64,000 nt of DNA from NCBI GenBank assembly GCA_943736015.1, contig OX031071.1, positions 38,100,619 to 38,164,618 of the forward strand. Reading direction: 5' to 3'. Shown piece by piece: positions 1-9,849 of the stretch; position 1 is the first letter of the stretch, and each line of letters begins with the position of its first letter. The stretch comes from Tridacna crocea (Eukaryota > Mollusca > Bivalvia > Cardiida > Cardiidae). A program made the position numbers and the translations under genes. Under the pieces are notes generated by a model. The model saw only the letters and a program-made list of their open reading frames with translations, made no database searches and had not been told where the DNA came from.

Positions 1-740
1 AAGCCCATGTAAAACTCGTGACCACAAGGATGGGGCCAATTTTCATCCGAGTGCTACAACTTTAAGAAACTTGGTAGAGGTCTATTACATTAAGTTACAT
101 GGAAAATTTGTAAGAACTAGGCCATACTGCCTGGTACAAGAATATTTTTAAAAGTTTACCTCTGAGAGCCAATGTAGATGTACCGGTAAAACTTGTGCCC
201 CCTTCCCCCCCGGGCAGGACCTTATTTAACCCTAGGGCTATAATATTGGCACACTTGGTAGAGGTCAATTAGATAAAGCTACAAACACTATATGCTAGTC
301 CTAAGCCTTATGGCTACGTACAGGAAGAATTTCAGTTTTCATGAGACAAACCCTTGGAAAACTTGTGATCTCCTAGGCAGAGCCAATTTTGACCCCAAGG
401 CTATAATTGATTTAAAACCTCGTAGAGTTCTATCAGAAAAATCTACATGCCGAATCTGGAAACCATGGGACTTATGGCTTCAGATAAGACGATTTTCAAA
501 GATTTTCAGTATCTTTTTCTTTTTTGTTGCTATGGCAACCAAAGTTTTCGAAGGAATCATTTTTTCTACAAATTCTGTAGATTACCATGTCAGGATCTTT
601 TTTGGGAAATTTCACCAAAATTGGGAGAAGGAGATGTTTGAAGTAAAAGTTAACACATGCACGCACGGACGGATGAATGCACACACACGACAGACACCAG
701 GCCATGACATAAGACTGCAGGCATTTGACCAATGGAGATA
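1..740 (+). repeat. 3' part of a bivalve tandem-repeat element (CCCAGGG family)
   Basis: Diverged tandem units of roughly 130-190 bp share phrases such as 'aagcccatgtaaaact', 'ggggccaattt' and 'aagctacatgc', with the motif 'ttgctatggcaacca' near the end. The tail (about 640-700) is rich in ACGCACGGACGG, as in other bivalve elements of this type. The 5' end lies outside the window. The 149-residue open frame here is repeat read-through, not a gene. A paralogous copy lies at 17740-18600. Confidence 0.7.
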
Positions 741-811
741 GAAATTAAATGTTCAGCATACTAAGGATTAAAGTATCTCAAAACAACAAATTGACACAAA
801 AAACAGGTTCA

Positions 812-1022
812 TTAACTCTCTACCAAAAGGTAAAGCTTTGAACTTTTTTGTACAAAATTAAATGCATTTGTAGACAAAAAATGAAATGTATCTTAAAACA
901 TGACTTCTGTTCTTGATTAGTCAGAAAATATTGTGAAAAAGAAGAAATCATGTTTACCAGCATTTACTCTTTTTATCCAAATTGCTTTGAAAAGCCTTTC
1001 CTCAATAGTGGTAAAAGGTTGA
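812..1022 (-). mobile_element. TTAA hairpin MITE, diverged
   Basis: It starts TTAACTCTCTACCAAAAG and ends near GTGGTAAAAGGTT. It contains the family phrase 'gcatttgtagaca' and a decayed hairpin core (AATATTGTGAAAAAG with CTCTTTTTATCC). The family is described at 33704-33936. Paralogue at 18667-18877. Confidence 0.65.
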
Positions 1023-1236
1023 AAAACATTGGTGTCGGGCGATATCTCAATTTTACAACTAACTTTATATTCTCACAAGTATGTAAATACAACTCATTAA
1101 ATATCATGAAAATCTAAGACATTATTTGAATAAAATAAGCCAATAAAAATGATCCTGCTTTTGCAATGTCTAGCTAGTTTTAGTTAGGATCTCAAACTAT
1201 AAAGCAAAATGGATCGAATACCAGACTGTAAATATT

Positions 1237-1444
1237 TTAACCTGTACCAAACAATTCCTGGTTTTTAGGACCCTGAGATAGACATCACCTAAAAACAGTG
1301 CGGGAAAAGGAGAAATGCTGGTTACCAGTATTTTCCCCTTTTCTCACAATGTTTTCTACAATTTTTGAGTCACATTTATTTTGTCATCTACAAATGCTTT
1401 CAATTCCGACGTGACTAGAATTTTCTCTTTTGGTAAAAAGGTAA
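1237..1444 (+). mobile_element. TTAA hairpin MITE
   Basis: TTAACCTGTACCAAACAATT opens the element and TTGGTAAAAAGGTAA closes it. The core hairpin is GGGAAAAGGAGAAATGCTGG facing CCAGTATTTTCCCCTTTTC. The ortholog in the duplicated block is 19762-19988. Confidence 0.8.
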
Positions 1445-1744
1445 TGGCTCATCTTGCATCCCATTTCCTTAGAATAACAAAATTGTCGAATCAGGCTTTG
1501 TAAAAAGGGGGCTTAATGTGTCTGCATAAAAGTTTTGGCTCGTGTTGGACTGCCCAGTTTGCACAGGCTGACATTGGTCGAAACCTTTACTATTTATAAA
1601 TGTTCATGTATGTCCATGCACCATTCTATACCAGGCTTCAATCAATGAGTGAAGAAAACTTTTCCATTGTTTTCAATGTTTTACTCGGTATAATACATTA
1701 GAGAGATATATTAAACCCTTAGTTATCAGAGCATGGCTCAACTA

Positions 1745-2075
1745 TAGTAATTGTTAGTTTTCAAATGAAAAATGGCTGATACTTAACATTGACTACATTA
1801 AATCATACAAGGTCCTTTGTGGGCCAGTTGTGAAGATAAAGGATTAAGTAGTAGGAATTGTTAGTGCTCTAATGGTAAATGACTGATACTTAACATTGAC
1901 TCAATAAATCATAAAAGGTCCCGTGTGACTCAGTGATGAAGATACAGGATTAAATAATAGGAATTGTAAGTGTTCAAATGGTAAATAACTGATACTTAAT
2001 ATTTAATACAATTAATCATACAAGGTTTTTTGTGACTCAGTGATGAAGATATAGAATTAAACTAGAGGCACTGAA
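1745..2075 (+). repeat. Tandem array, ~107-bp unit, about 3 copies
   Basis: Successive units carry 'gactgatacttaacattga', then 'aatcatacaaggtcc', then 'cagtgatgaagata'. The unit recurs near 1770, 1872 and 1980. The paralogous array at 20295-20835 has five or more units, so array length changed after the duplication. Confidence 0.75.
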
Positions 2076-2379
2076 ACGCCTAAAATTGCCATACTGTATA
2101 GATTCTTACTCGATACTTTGGTCATTTCACAGGAGTGTTCTTTAATTAGCAAGACACCTCAGAGCCCCAGGCAGGTACTATTTAAAACAATGGCACACAT
2201 GAATAAGTAAGCTATCACTGTAATTTGATTGAAAAAAAGGTGAAAATGACATAAAACACGAATAAGAATATATGTCATAAAAAAACTTACAAATAAAAAC
2301 TCATCAAAATGAAGCTAAAGTAAGTATATAGGTTGTTTCTTGTCTTCTTCTACATTTAAATTATGTTTACTTACAATTG

Positions 2380-2520
2380 AAAACATAAGATCTATACCTA
2401 CATGTACATATATAAATGTACATATAATACAATAAGTACAATATTACAAACATAAGATCTGTATATACATACATTTAAATACAATTCATACATATGTGCA
2501 CATAACATGGAAAATGATAT
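2380..2520. repeat. AT-rich low-complexity tract
   Basis: Runs of 'acatatataaatgtacatat' and 'catacatttaaatac' make a simple, locally self-complementary A+T stretch. The paralogous tract is near 21200-21345. Confidence 0.6.
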
Positions 2521-2547
2521 AAAAAACATATTTTACTTTTCCAACGT

Positions 2548-2759
2548 TTAAACCTTTAACAAACAATCCAAAATTCTAACAAGCTCGAGGAAGAAGCCTT
2601 CTGAATACTTTGTTGGACAAAGTAGTTAATGCTAATGACCAGCAATTCCACTTTTCCTACCATGTTTTCTACCCTTCCACAAACAAAATTCACTTTTGAG
2701 GTCACATTCATTTTGTTGCCTGAAAATGTTTTCAGTACTTGCCTCCCGAAAAACTTAAT
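2548..2759 (+). mobile_element. TTAA hairpin MITE, diverged
   Basis: It opens TTAAACCTTTAACAAACAAT and contains 'gaggaagaagcc', a decayed hairpin (TTTGTTGGACAAAGTA with CCACTTTTCC) and the family's downstream 'tcattttgttgcc'. The paralogue is 21388-21603. Confidence 0.65.
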
Positions 2760-3117
2760 CAGTAGTTGCGCTGTGATTGGATGTTTTTAGGATTGACCTT
2801 ATTCATCACGGATATACCAATTATCTCCAAGATGCAAATGATGGGATTTGTGCTTTAACTCTTTACCTAACGACATAAATTTAGATTAGGACGATGCACA
2901 ATGGACAGAATAAATCCAGTCCCATGTATAAAACTTTTGCCTGAGAATGCAAAAAAAAAAGAAATACACACATTGTGAAAAGCAGCTGTCTTAACATAAA
3001 ATATTTAATGTAACAAGTCATTATTTAAAAGTTTCCAATGACAAAGAACTTTCATGAGAAAAGGAAAACGTAAGTCACCGATTAAAAAAACCAGTCTTTT
3101 CAAGTTTTCCTATTTCA

Positions 3118-3612
3118 CATATGTTTTTCCAAGGTATCATGGGTAGAGTTCCTCATTTCTCCTCACCAATAAGTTGTCCCATTTTACACATAGTTTTCCA
3201 AAGTATTATGAGTAGAATTCCTCATTTCTCCCCGGCAATAAGTTGTCCTATGTTACAATTTTACAAATGTTTTTCCAAGGTATCATGGATAGAATTTCTT
3301 CTCATATTTCCTCACCAATATGTTGTGCTGTTTCACACATATTTTCCAAGGTATCATGGGTAGATTTTTTCCTCGTTTCTCCTCACCAGTATGTTGTCCT
3401 GTTTCACACATATTTTCCAAGATATCATGGGTAGATTTTCTCCTCGTTTCTCCTCACCAATATGTTGTCCTGTTTCACACATATTTTTCAAGGTATCAGG
3501 GATAGAATTTCTAATTTCTCCTCACCAATAAGTTGTCCTGTTCTACACATAGTTTTCCAAAGTATCATGGGTAGGATTTCTCCTCATTTCTCCTCAACAA
3601 TTCTATATGGCA
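3118..3612 (+). repeat. 69-bp minisatellite, ~7 units
   Basis: The unit contains 'ttttccaaggtatcatgggt', 'agaatttctcctc' and 'caccaatatgttgtcctgtt'. Because the period is close to 69 nt, several frames stay open across units and read as repeats containing QGIMGR and HFSSPI; this is a by-product of periodicity. Paralogous array at 21955-22525. Confidence 0.85.
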
Positions 3613-4224
3613 TCTCTTCAAACATCTACCCTCATCTGAAAATACAGCAATAACAATAATAATAAAAAAGTTTAAAACTTTCTCACAAGAGCATTACCAA
3701 TTCTTGAATAACTTGAACAAAGAAAATGAAAATCAAGATATTGAGAGTTCAAAGCCCCATTCATTAGTAAAAAATAACCATGTTTTGCTATGATCCATTG
3801 TTAGACTGAACATGAGGTGCAATCTGATCTTAACATTGTATGACTGTGCAAAAAACTTTATAATAAAGAACATTAAATCACGGAACTTTGTCATAAAGAC
3901 CTGCATGTACATCAGTATGCCATGGATCATTCATGGCAGTGTAGATCCTTATCAGCATACTGCCATGGATTATTCCTAGATGTTACAATTATCCAGCAGA
4001 TATTAATAAATGTACGAAACATTTCAAGCTCTGTGCATCATAATGCATCTTCAAAAAGTAGCCATCCATGTCAGCCTTTGCAGTCTGCTATTGTTCGGTT
4101 GTCTGCATGTCAAAGGACCAGTGTACTTCATGATTCAGTAGGTCATTTGACAAAATGGATTTTATGGATCCATGTTCAGAATAATTATAATGACTTGCCT
4201 GGTATGATAGATAACAGAGATGTA
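3613..4224. other. Non-repetitive filler, conserved in copy B
   Basis: No gene or clear element is visible. The stretch holds a short (AAT)n run near 3648 and a weak member of the GATCAGACTGC palindrome family near 3795-3850. It matches 22560-23297 with many indels, consistent with neutral divergence. The 119-residue open frame starting at 3922 is matched in copy B only as a broken, shifted frame. Confidence 0.5.
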
Positions 4225-4490
4225 TTAACCCTTTACCAAACAATCCTTGGTTTTTACGATCCAGAGGAAGAAGCCGTCTGAAAATATTGTTGGAAAAGGA
4301 GAAAATGCTGGTAACCAGCATTTTCTCCTTTCCTAACAATATTTTCTACTCTTCTAAAGACATGATTCAATGTATGAGTCACCTACTTTTTTGTTTTTGT
4401 TGTTTTGTTTTTTTTTTTTTTTTTTTTTGTCGTCTGCAAATTCTTTTAATTTGTACAAGTCTAAAATGTTGTTATTTGGGAAAGAAGTAA
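4225..4490 (+). mobile_element. TTAA hairpin MITE, well preserved
   Basis: TTAACCCTTTACCAAACAAT forms the left end and TTATTTGGGAAAGAAGTAA the right. The core is GGAAAAGGAGAAAATGCTGG / CCAGCATTTTCTCCTTTCC, almost a perfect hairpin. A poly-T run (about 4407-4428) has expanded inside the right half. Confidence 0.85.
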
Positions 4491-4689
4491 GCCCCATCTT
4501 GCCAGAGCAAAGCTCATTAATATAATTTTCATGTCTAAAATCACTGCAGATTCACAAACACAAGTTTTTATAGCCCTGTAACAGACAGCTTTGCAAAAAA
4601 AAAACCAATTGAGCATTACTACTACTTCTGCTTTGCTGTTAAATAATAGTTCGCTGTAGAGATTTATCATTGAAGTGTAGACAAGACTG

Positions 4690-4730
4690 AGGGTAAAGGA
4701 GAAAATGCTAGTTACCCCAATGTTTTGAGA
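4690..4730. mobile_element. MITE core fragment
   Basis: Only 'gggtaaaggagaaaatgct', 'agttacc' and a short piece of the opposite arm remain. Confidence 0.45.
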
Positions 4731-4765
4731 TTTAAAAAAAACTGAGAGCAATTACTCATGGCAAA

Positions 4766-4987
4766 TTAACCATTTCTTAAATAGTCCCTTTTATTCACGA
4801 CCCTGAGAAGGAAGCATTCTGAAAAATCATAGGAAATAGAGAGTTCTGGTAACTAGCATTTTCTCCATTTCCCACAATGTTTTCTTCCCTTCCCAGAAGA
4901 AAGTTTTTGAGTCATATATAATTTTGTCGTCTGCAAATGCTTCCACGTTGGACTCGTCTAGAATTATGTGTTTTCATGAAAACTTAA
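4766..4987 (+). mobile_element. TTAA hairpin MITE
   Basis: It starts TTAACCATTTCTTAAATAGT, contains 'cacgaccctgagaaggaagc', the core 'ggtaactagcattttctcc' and 'ttttgtcgtctgcaaatgc', and ends near a TTAA at 4984. Confidence 0.65.
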
Positions 4988-5146
4988 ATATAGCTAAAAT
5001 AATTATTCCTGTCTTTGTTCTAGCATTGTCTTCTTTTTCCACATTGCCTTAAATATTGTTCTTCTACAGGGCTGTAACAACAGGGCTGTATTGTTTGTTT
5101 AACGTTTAGAAACACAAAACAGTGTGGTGCAAGGTTAGATAGACTT

Positions 5147-5149
5147 ACC
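5147..5149 (-). other. 5' splice donor after the stop codon (copy 1)
   Basis: On the minus strand the sequence reads CTGAAAAG|GTAAGTCTA about 30 nt after the TAG stop, a strong donor. Its paralogue at 51508-51510 is equally good. This implies a spliced 3' UTR. Confidence 0.55.
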
Positions 5150-5180
5150 TTTTCAGCAGGTCACCAGTATGTATTGTTTT

Positions 5181-6937
5181 CTACGGTAGTTGATAAAATG
5201 ACAAAACATTTCGTTTGGATTTTGAAATCCAACTGTGGCTGATATAAAGTTTATTTTCTGTTTCACAATATGTCATAGACTGTGGAGATTCCATTCCTTG
5301 TGTTTGATCCAGTAATATTTGTATGGGTCTACACTGTGTAGATACCTGGTGTATGTTGTGTGAATCACGTCCAGCTATATAAATATTATCATATTTATCT
5401 ACAATCAGACCACGTGGAGACTTCAGGTTAGTATCTCTATAAACATTTTGAACTCTACCCTGTAAATCGACACTTGTCACAGTGTTGGTCTGAATGTCGC
5501 TAACAAACAGTGTAGGTTTGGAATTACTAAGACAAACATATCTGGGACAATTAAATAGAGGTTGTCCATTTTGATCTGTAGAAAATGATTTCAGTATTTC
5601 TCCATGTAGACTGACTAATTTAACAGCAGATTCTGGTTCATCAAATGACACAAATAATTTATTATCATGAAAAATAATTCCACTACAGTCCCCATTAACT
5701 TGAAGCTCATTATTTACAGTCAAAGTTTGGCCAACATTTACAAAAACTAATTTATTTTTACATGTAATGACAATTTGACTTCTATCAATACAAGTAACAT
5801 CCCATGGTGACGTGGAAAGTTTTAGATAAGATAGTATACTCTTACTGTCAACATTTACAAGTTTTACACTGTCGTTGTTAAAATCTGTAAGAGCAATTCT
5901 GTATGGATCTATCATTACACTGCCTGTAATCTTACAGACATCTTTATCTTTTGAATGTTTAACATTGATTTGTCCTACATATCTGGCTCTAACAGATTTG
6001 GGATATTTATTGACCAGCTTTATGTTTTCTTTCTGCTTTCTCTCCATTTCTATTTTTCCTTCCTCCTCCTCTCTATCCACTTATGTACCAAGATTGCACA
6101 TAGATTGAAGTGAATGTAGCATTTCCTCATTTTTGTGAAATTTATAATTTCTAATTTTGTTTTGACTGTATATGTCTGCCATTTTCTTTTCTAAGTCAGA
6201 AATTAGGGTTTCAGCTTTCTTTGCTGAGATTACCAACTGTCGCTGTTGTTTGTATTGTTTATGTTTGTCTAAGCTAGAGACAATTTCATTGATGTTAGTG
6301 GTCATTGTTTCACACGTTGTAGACACAGTTTGAGCCTCTTTCGTATCAAACTCCTTCACATCCTGGGCTTCCTTCAAAATGGTTGCTTCCATAGAATCTA
6401 GAAGGTTGTTGATTTCTGTTCGAAATGATTTCACATCTGATACAAACCGAGTGTACACTGTTTGTACGTCTTGGCTGTATCTTGTTGAAGTTCTCTTTAT
6501 ATCTTTTAGCTGCTGTAGAAGACTTGTAATTTTCTCTGTTAAATATATGTATTCTGGACTTGTCTCAAAGTCTTGCACAATATCGTCGATGTATTCTATA
6601 GAACAAGTTTTGTGTTCAACAGTCAAACAAACACCACAAAAAAAATTTTTATGACTCTTACAATAGTACCGTAATACTTTCTCTTTGTGTAAAGAGCAAA
6701 CATTTTCTTCTGTTGAAACAAGTTTTTGTTGCGGCATTTCATCTCCGATTAAATTTTGTGATTTCTTGATAACTTTGACATCTTATGTACTGAACAACAA
6801 TTATTGCAGAAAAACTCGTCCCAGTCTACACAATACTGTTTAGCATTTTCATTTTTGTTCAATAATAAACAGGGATCACATTGAACACCTGTTGTGGTGT
6901 CGGCACTCCTTCTCTGATTTATACCTGACACTTCCAT
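5181..6937 (-). pseudogene. B-box / coiled-coil / NHL-like propeller gene (TRIM-like), copy 1, broken
   Basis: Three pieces form one TRIM-like reading path. Piece one (6937-6749) holds B-box 1 (CDPC...FFCNNC...H). Piece two (6737-6081) holds B-box 2 (CSLH...YYC.SH...FFCGVC...EHKTC) and a coiled coil. Piece three (to 5181) is a propeller-like domain ending in YQLP. Compared with copy 2 there is a 1-nt deletion near 6750-6756 between the B-boxes and an in-frame TAA at 6081-6083 where copy 2 has TTA (Leu). A B-box 1 zinc cysteine is also replaced by tryptophan (VDWDEFF, near 6815). No RING is present. Family members are cytoplasmic, often ubiquitin-related or RNA-binding and often immune-linked; the specific role here is unknown. 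Three independent lesions favour a pseudogene, though the two indel/nonsense lesions could in principle be assembly errors. Confidence 0.85.
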
Positions 6938-6960
6938 AATGCCAGGTGCAAAGTGTCACG

Positions 6961-6984
6961 TCTATAAATAGAAAGAAACAAACA
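6961..6984 (-). other. 3' splice acceptor and pyrimidine tract (copy 1)
   Basis: Reading the minus strand, GTTTCTTTCTATTTATAG precedes ACGTGACAC, 24 nt before the ATG. A pyrimidine-rich tract ending in AG is typical of an acceptor. It is conserved at 53316-53340, implying a non-coding upstream exon. Confidence 0.55.
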
Positions 6985-7203
6985 TAAACCCTTTACCACA
7001 TAACCCTTAGATTTACCCACCAAATGAAATTGCCATTTTTAAAAATATTGTGGAAAAAGCTGAATATGCAGGTACATGTAATTAGAATTTTTTCCCTTTC
7101 TCACAATGTTTTCCATCATATCAAAGACAGAATCATGTCAGCCAAACTGAAATTGCAGTCTTTAACTGCTTTGAAGTTGGATCAGTCTAAAAGTTTAATC
7201 GAG
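6985..7203 (+). mobile_element. TTAA hairpin MITE, split by an insertion
   Basis: Left end AAACCCTTTACCACATAACC, decayed core 'attgtggaaaaagctgaata', and the right half up to 'aagtttaatcgag'. Its final TTAA appears at 8449-8452 on the far side of the 15-mer foldback insertion. The uninterrupted paralogue is 53338-53564. Confidence 0.75.
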
Positions 7204-7379
7204 GTAAAAAGGCAAAAGATAAAAAAGCCATAGGTAAAAAAGCCATTGGTAAAAAAGCCAGAAGTAAAACGGTAAAATTGCCAAATGTTGTAAGGCCAGA
7301 GGTAAAAAAGCCAAAGCTAATTTAGTAGTATATGATCTAGAGAAAGCTTTTCAGAAAATCTTTAGTCTTTAGAAGTATT

Positions 7380-7730
7380 TTGGGAACAGGAGAAGCCAAT
7401 TTTTCCTATTACCACAATGTTTTATATCCTATCTTGATGTGTTGTGTGCAGATTATTTCAATATGTAAGACTCTGAAATTAGCTGTTTGATAAGGGGAAC
7501 TAGTCGTAATTAAAACTTCTCCAGTCTTCAGCTGCTGACTTTTGAAAACATTTAAGGAATAGGAGAAACTGCCCTTAACAAACAATTTCTCCTTTTCCCA
7601 TATTTCTCTATATTGATGTGTTGTATGCAGATTCTTTCGATATTTTCCCATATTTCCCTATCTCGATGTGTTATGCATGCTCTTTCAATATAGAACAGTC
7701 TAAAATTAGTCGTTTGATAAGTGAAACTGG
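7380..7730. mobile_element. Two decayed MITE copies inside the foldback insertion
   Basis: Hairpin remnants are 'gggaacaggagaagcc' with 'taccacaatgtttta', and 'ggaataggagaaactgcc' with 'caatttctccttttccc'. Flanking text repeats 'ttgatgtgttgtatgcaga' two or three times, suggesting local duplication. Confidence 0.5.
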
Positions 7731-8168
7731 TCATACTTAACACTTTCGCAGTTACAGCTGATGATACCATTATCTTATACTTCAAAGTTTCTACGGAACA
7801 AACTTTCAATACAAAAACAAACTAATTACAAACATGTGCAAACTGTTATTTTACAAGTCAAAGTCTTAATCATAATTGTGCAATTGGTCAATAACAGTTT
7901 GAAATAATACTGTTAATTTATGTATAAGGGCATTTCCTGCTCCCACTATTGGGTTCAATTAATTTATCAACAAGTACTTATAATAAACAAACAAATATAA
8001 TTCCTATTAAATACAAATTATTTTATTGTCCATCCTTTTTGATAATATAAAATTAATTTCTATTTAGATACCACATAGGCTTTACATAGAGTATGGTTAA
8101 TTCCTCTAATTTATAAAATAAATGTTAAAATGTTTAAATGCACAAATCATTATAAATCATTTTTATTA

Positions 8169-8174
8169 TCTCTT

Positions 8175-8216
<42 letters not shown>
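8169..8216. repeat. (CT)n microsatellite
   Basis: About 20 consecutive CT dinucleotides preceded by CTTTCCCT. Confidence 0.95.
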
Positions 8217-8218
<2 letters not shown>

Positions 8219-8577
8219 ATTTTCTTAATAACCCATATATTATTATACTAAACTAGCTCTGGCTTTTTTACCTATAGCCTTATTACCTATGGCTTTTTTA
8301 CCATTTTAGTTCTGGCTTTTTTTTCCTATGGCCTTATTACATATGGCCTTTTTAACCATTTTACTCCTGGCTTTTTTACCTATGGCCTTTTTACCTATGG
8401 CCTTTGTACCTTTGGTTTTTTTACCTCTGGCTTTTTTACCTAGATTCGTTAAACATACAAACTTTCTAGTTACTTCATAAATTTGGCTTTGTATCCCACT
8501 GCTTGCTGCAAGCTAATCATACTTTTTCAAAACGTTTTATTCTCACTAAACTATTATCCAGTATCCTAGATAGTTTT

Positions 8578-9330
8578 CAGCTTACCCAAGTTTGTTTGAA
8601 ATATCCTCATAAATCCTGAGAATGCCAAACTAATGAAATGCAACTTTTCTGTTAGTCAATACAGTCTAAATATTTGTATTTCAAGATTCTTTGGGCCAGG
8701 TTATATTACAAGATCAGACTGCATGTTCTGTGCGGTGCGTGGTAAAAATGTCAGAGGTAAGTTGAAAAGGTTAACAACTCATCCGTAATATACTGAGGGC
8801 TATCTTCTTTTATGTACTCCTCTAGATACATGTATTTTATAGCTTACCAAATTTTTGCATGAAATATCCTCAAAAATCCTTGGAATAACAAATTTTCTGT
8901 GAGTCAATACAGCCCAAATATTTGTATTTCAAGATTCTTTGGGCCGGATTATATTACAAGGTAGTGGATAGGGTTGATCCATGATCAGACTGCATGTTTT
9001 GTGCGGTGTGTGGTAAAAATGTCAGATGTAAGTTGAAAAGGTTAAGAACGCATCAATATCGTCTTTTGTGTAGCCCTCTAGATACATGTAGTTTATAGCT
9101 TACCCAAGTTTGAACGAAATATCCTTCTTACCCATTAGAATGCCAAATTAATGAAATGGGCCTTTTTTCTGAGTCAAAACAGCCTAAATATTTGTATTTC
9201 TAGTTTTTATGGGCCGGATTACATGTATATTACAAGGTAGTGGATCGAGTAGATCCGACATCAGACTGCGAGTTCTGTGCAGTTTGATCTTGATCCACAC
9301 TATCCACAAAAACAACCCTAGTGGGGTTCA
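8578..9330 (+). repeat. Triplicated ~260-bp unit
   Basis: Three successive units carry 'tatttgtatttcaagattc' followed by 'tttgggcc' and 'atattacaag', then a GATCAGACTGC palindrome and 'ctctagatacatgta'. Unit starts lie near 8578, 8841 and 9096. The copy 2 region (54240-54695) holds about one full unit plus a different short duplication, so unit number changed after the gene duplication. Confidence 0.75.
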
Positions 9331-9374
9331 TCATTCTAGTTCATTGATATGTTTTCAAATTAAATATTGATTTT

Positions 9375-9640
9375 CGAAACTTATATTTTTTCCACGTAAT
9401 CAGCAGAATATATTTCATTCATTTACTTCCGGGTTGTGAAAACCCAAAAGCTGTGCAAAACTAGACTCATTTTAGATAGATACCTAATTCATAGCTTTCA
9501 AGCCGATTATTATGTTCAAATTGCGTTATTAGTTCCAACCTTTTTATTGCAGACTGTGTTGTAAGAATAATCATCTAATAAAAGATACTCGTATAAGTCT
9601 TCATATTTGTGACAGGAATGCGTCATCTACAGTGGAGAGG
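9375..9640 (-). promoter_or_regulatory. Conserved candidate promoter / first-exon zone, copy 1
   Basis: This matches 61665-61930: 'ttcattcatttacttccggg', 'gcagactgtgttg', 'ataatcatctaataaaa' and 'gacaggaatg..atctacag' recur in order. On the minus strand it contains CCGGAAGT, an ETS-type core common in promoters. It lies upstream of B-box gene copy 1. A role as promoter or 5' non-coding exon is inference. Confidence 0.35.
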
Positions 9641-9849
9641 AAGTATTGAACTTCCGTTAAATGGATGCTGATTACCGGCTTTTCGTTCTTTCGCTTCTGA
9701 ATAGTATCCAGCTATTACTTGCGATCGGAGCATTCGCCACTGAATAAATTCGCTATCATAGTCGAGGATCCAGACTAGACATGAGCAAGCACCTTTCTTA
9801 TGGTCCACTTTTCTTCTTTAATGCCGGGTTCGTATATATGAATATGATC

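Larger units (their letters stand above)
1..4600 (+). repeat. Segmental duplication 1, copy A
   Basis: This block runs collinear with 17890-23612: the same tandem-repeat element, the same MITE insertions (812, 1237, 2548, 4225), the same ~107-bp array and 69-bp minisatellite, and the same unique filler ('cacaagagcattaccaatt'). Copy B is longer because it carries an internal duplication near 18.8-19.3 kb, an extra ~400 bp with one MITE, and more array units. The B-box gene lies just beyond the end of copy A and is absent beyond copy B. Confidence 0.85.
7203..8443. mobile_element. Foldback-like insertion with inverted 15-mer arrays
   Basis: The left end is a run of ~15-bp units GGTAAAAAAGCCATA (7203-7312). 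The right end is the same array reverse-complemented, TATGGCTTTTTTACC (8257-8442). The inverted identity continues inwards: GCCAAAGCTAATTTAGTA on the left matches the complement of TACTAAACTAGCTCTGGC on the right. Copy 2 of the duplication lacks the whole block, giving a natural empty site inside the MITE. The interior holds two decayed MITE copies and a (CT)n run but no credible ORF. Terminal inverted repeats made of short tandem repeats recall Drosophila Foldback elements; the superfamily is unassigned. Confidence 0.75.
5100..9330 (-). repeat. Gene-bearing segmental duplication, copy 1
   Basis: This stretch aligns end to end with 51470-54695: 3' flank, donor site, coding exon, acceptor site, the adjacent MITE (6985 / 53338) and the downstream 'tttgggcca' repeat region. 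Copy 1 alone carries the ~1.24-kb insertion at 7204-8443. The match fades after 'caaccctagtggggttca' (9330), where copy 2 has a 4.4-kb transposon. Confidence 0.85.

Noticed and set aside
292..741. 149-residue open frame at the window start
   Set aside because: It lies wholly in a bivalve tandem-repeat element; the paralogue at 18.2-18.6 kb does not keep the frame.
3922..4281. 119-residue open frame
   Set aside because: The paralogous stretch (22795-23148) reads a different, shifted frame with indels not in multiples of three, and the end runs into a MITE.
7208..7320. CRISPR-like array of 15-mers
   Set aside because: Repeats are too short and imperfect, there are no regular spacers, the genome is clearly eukaryotic, and the array has an inverted partner 1 kb away.
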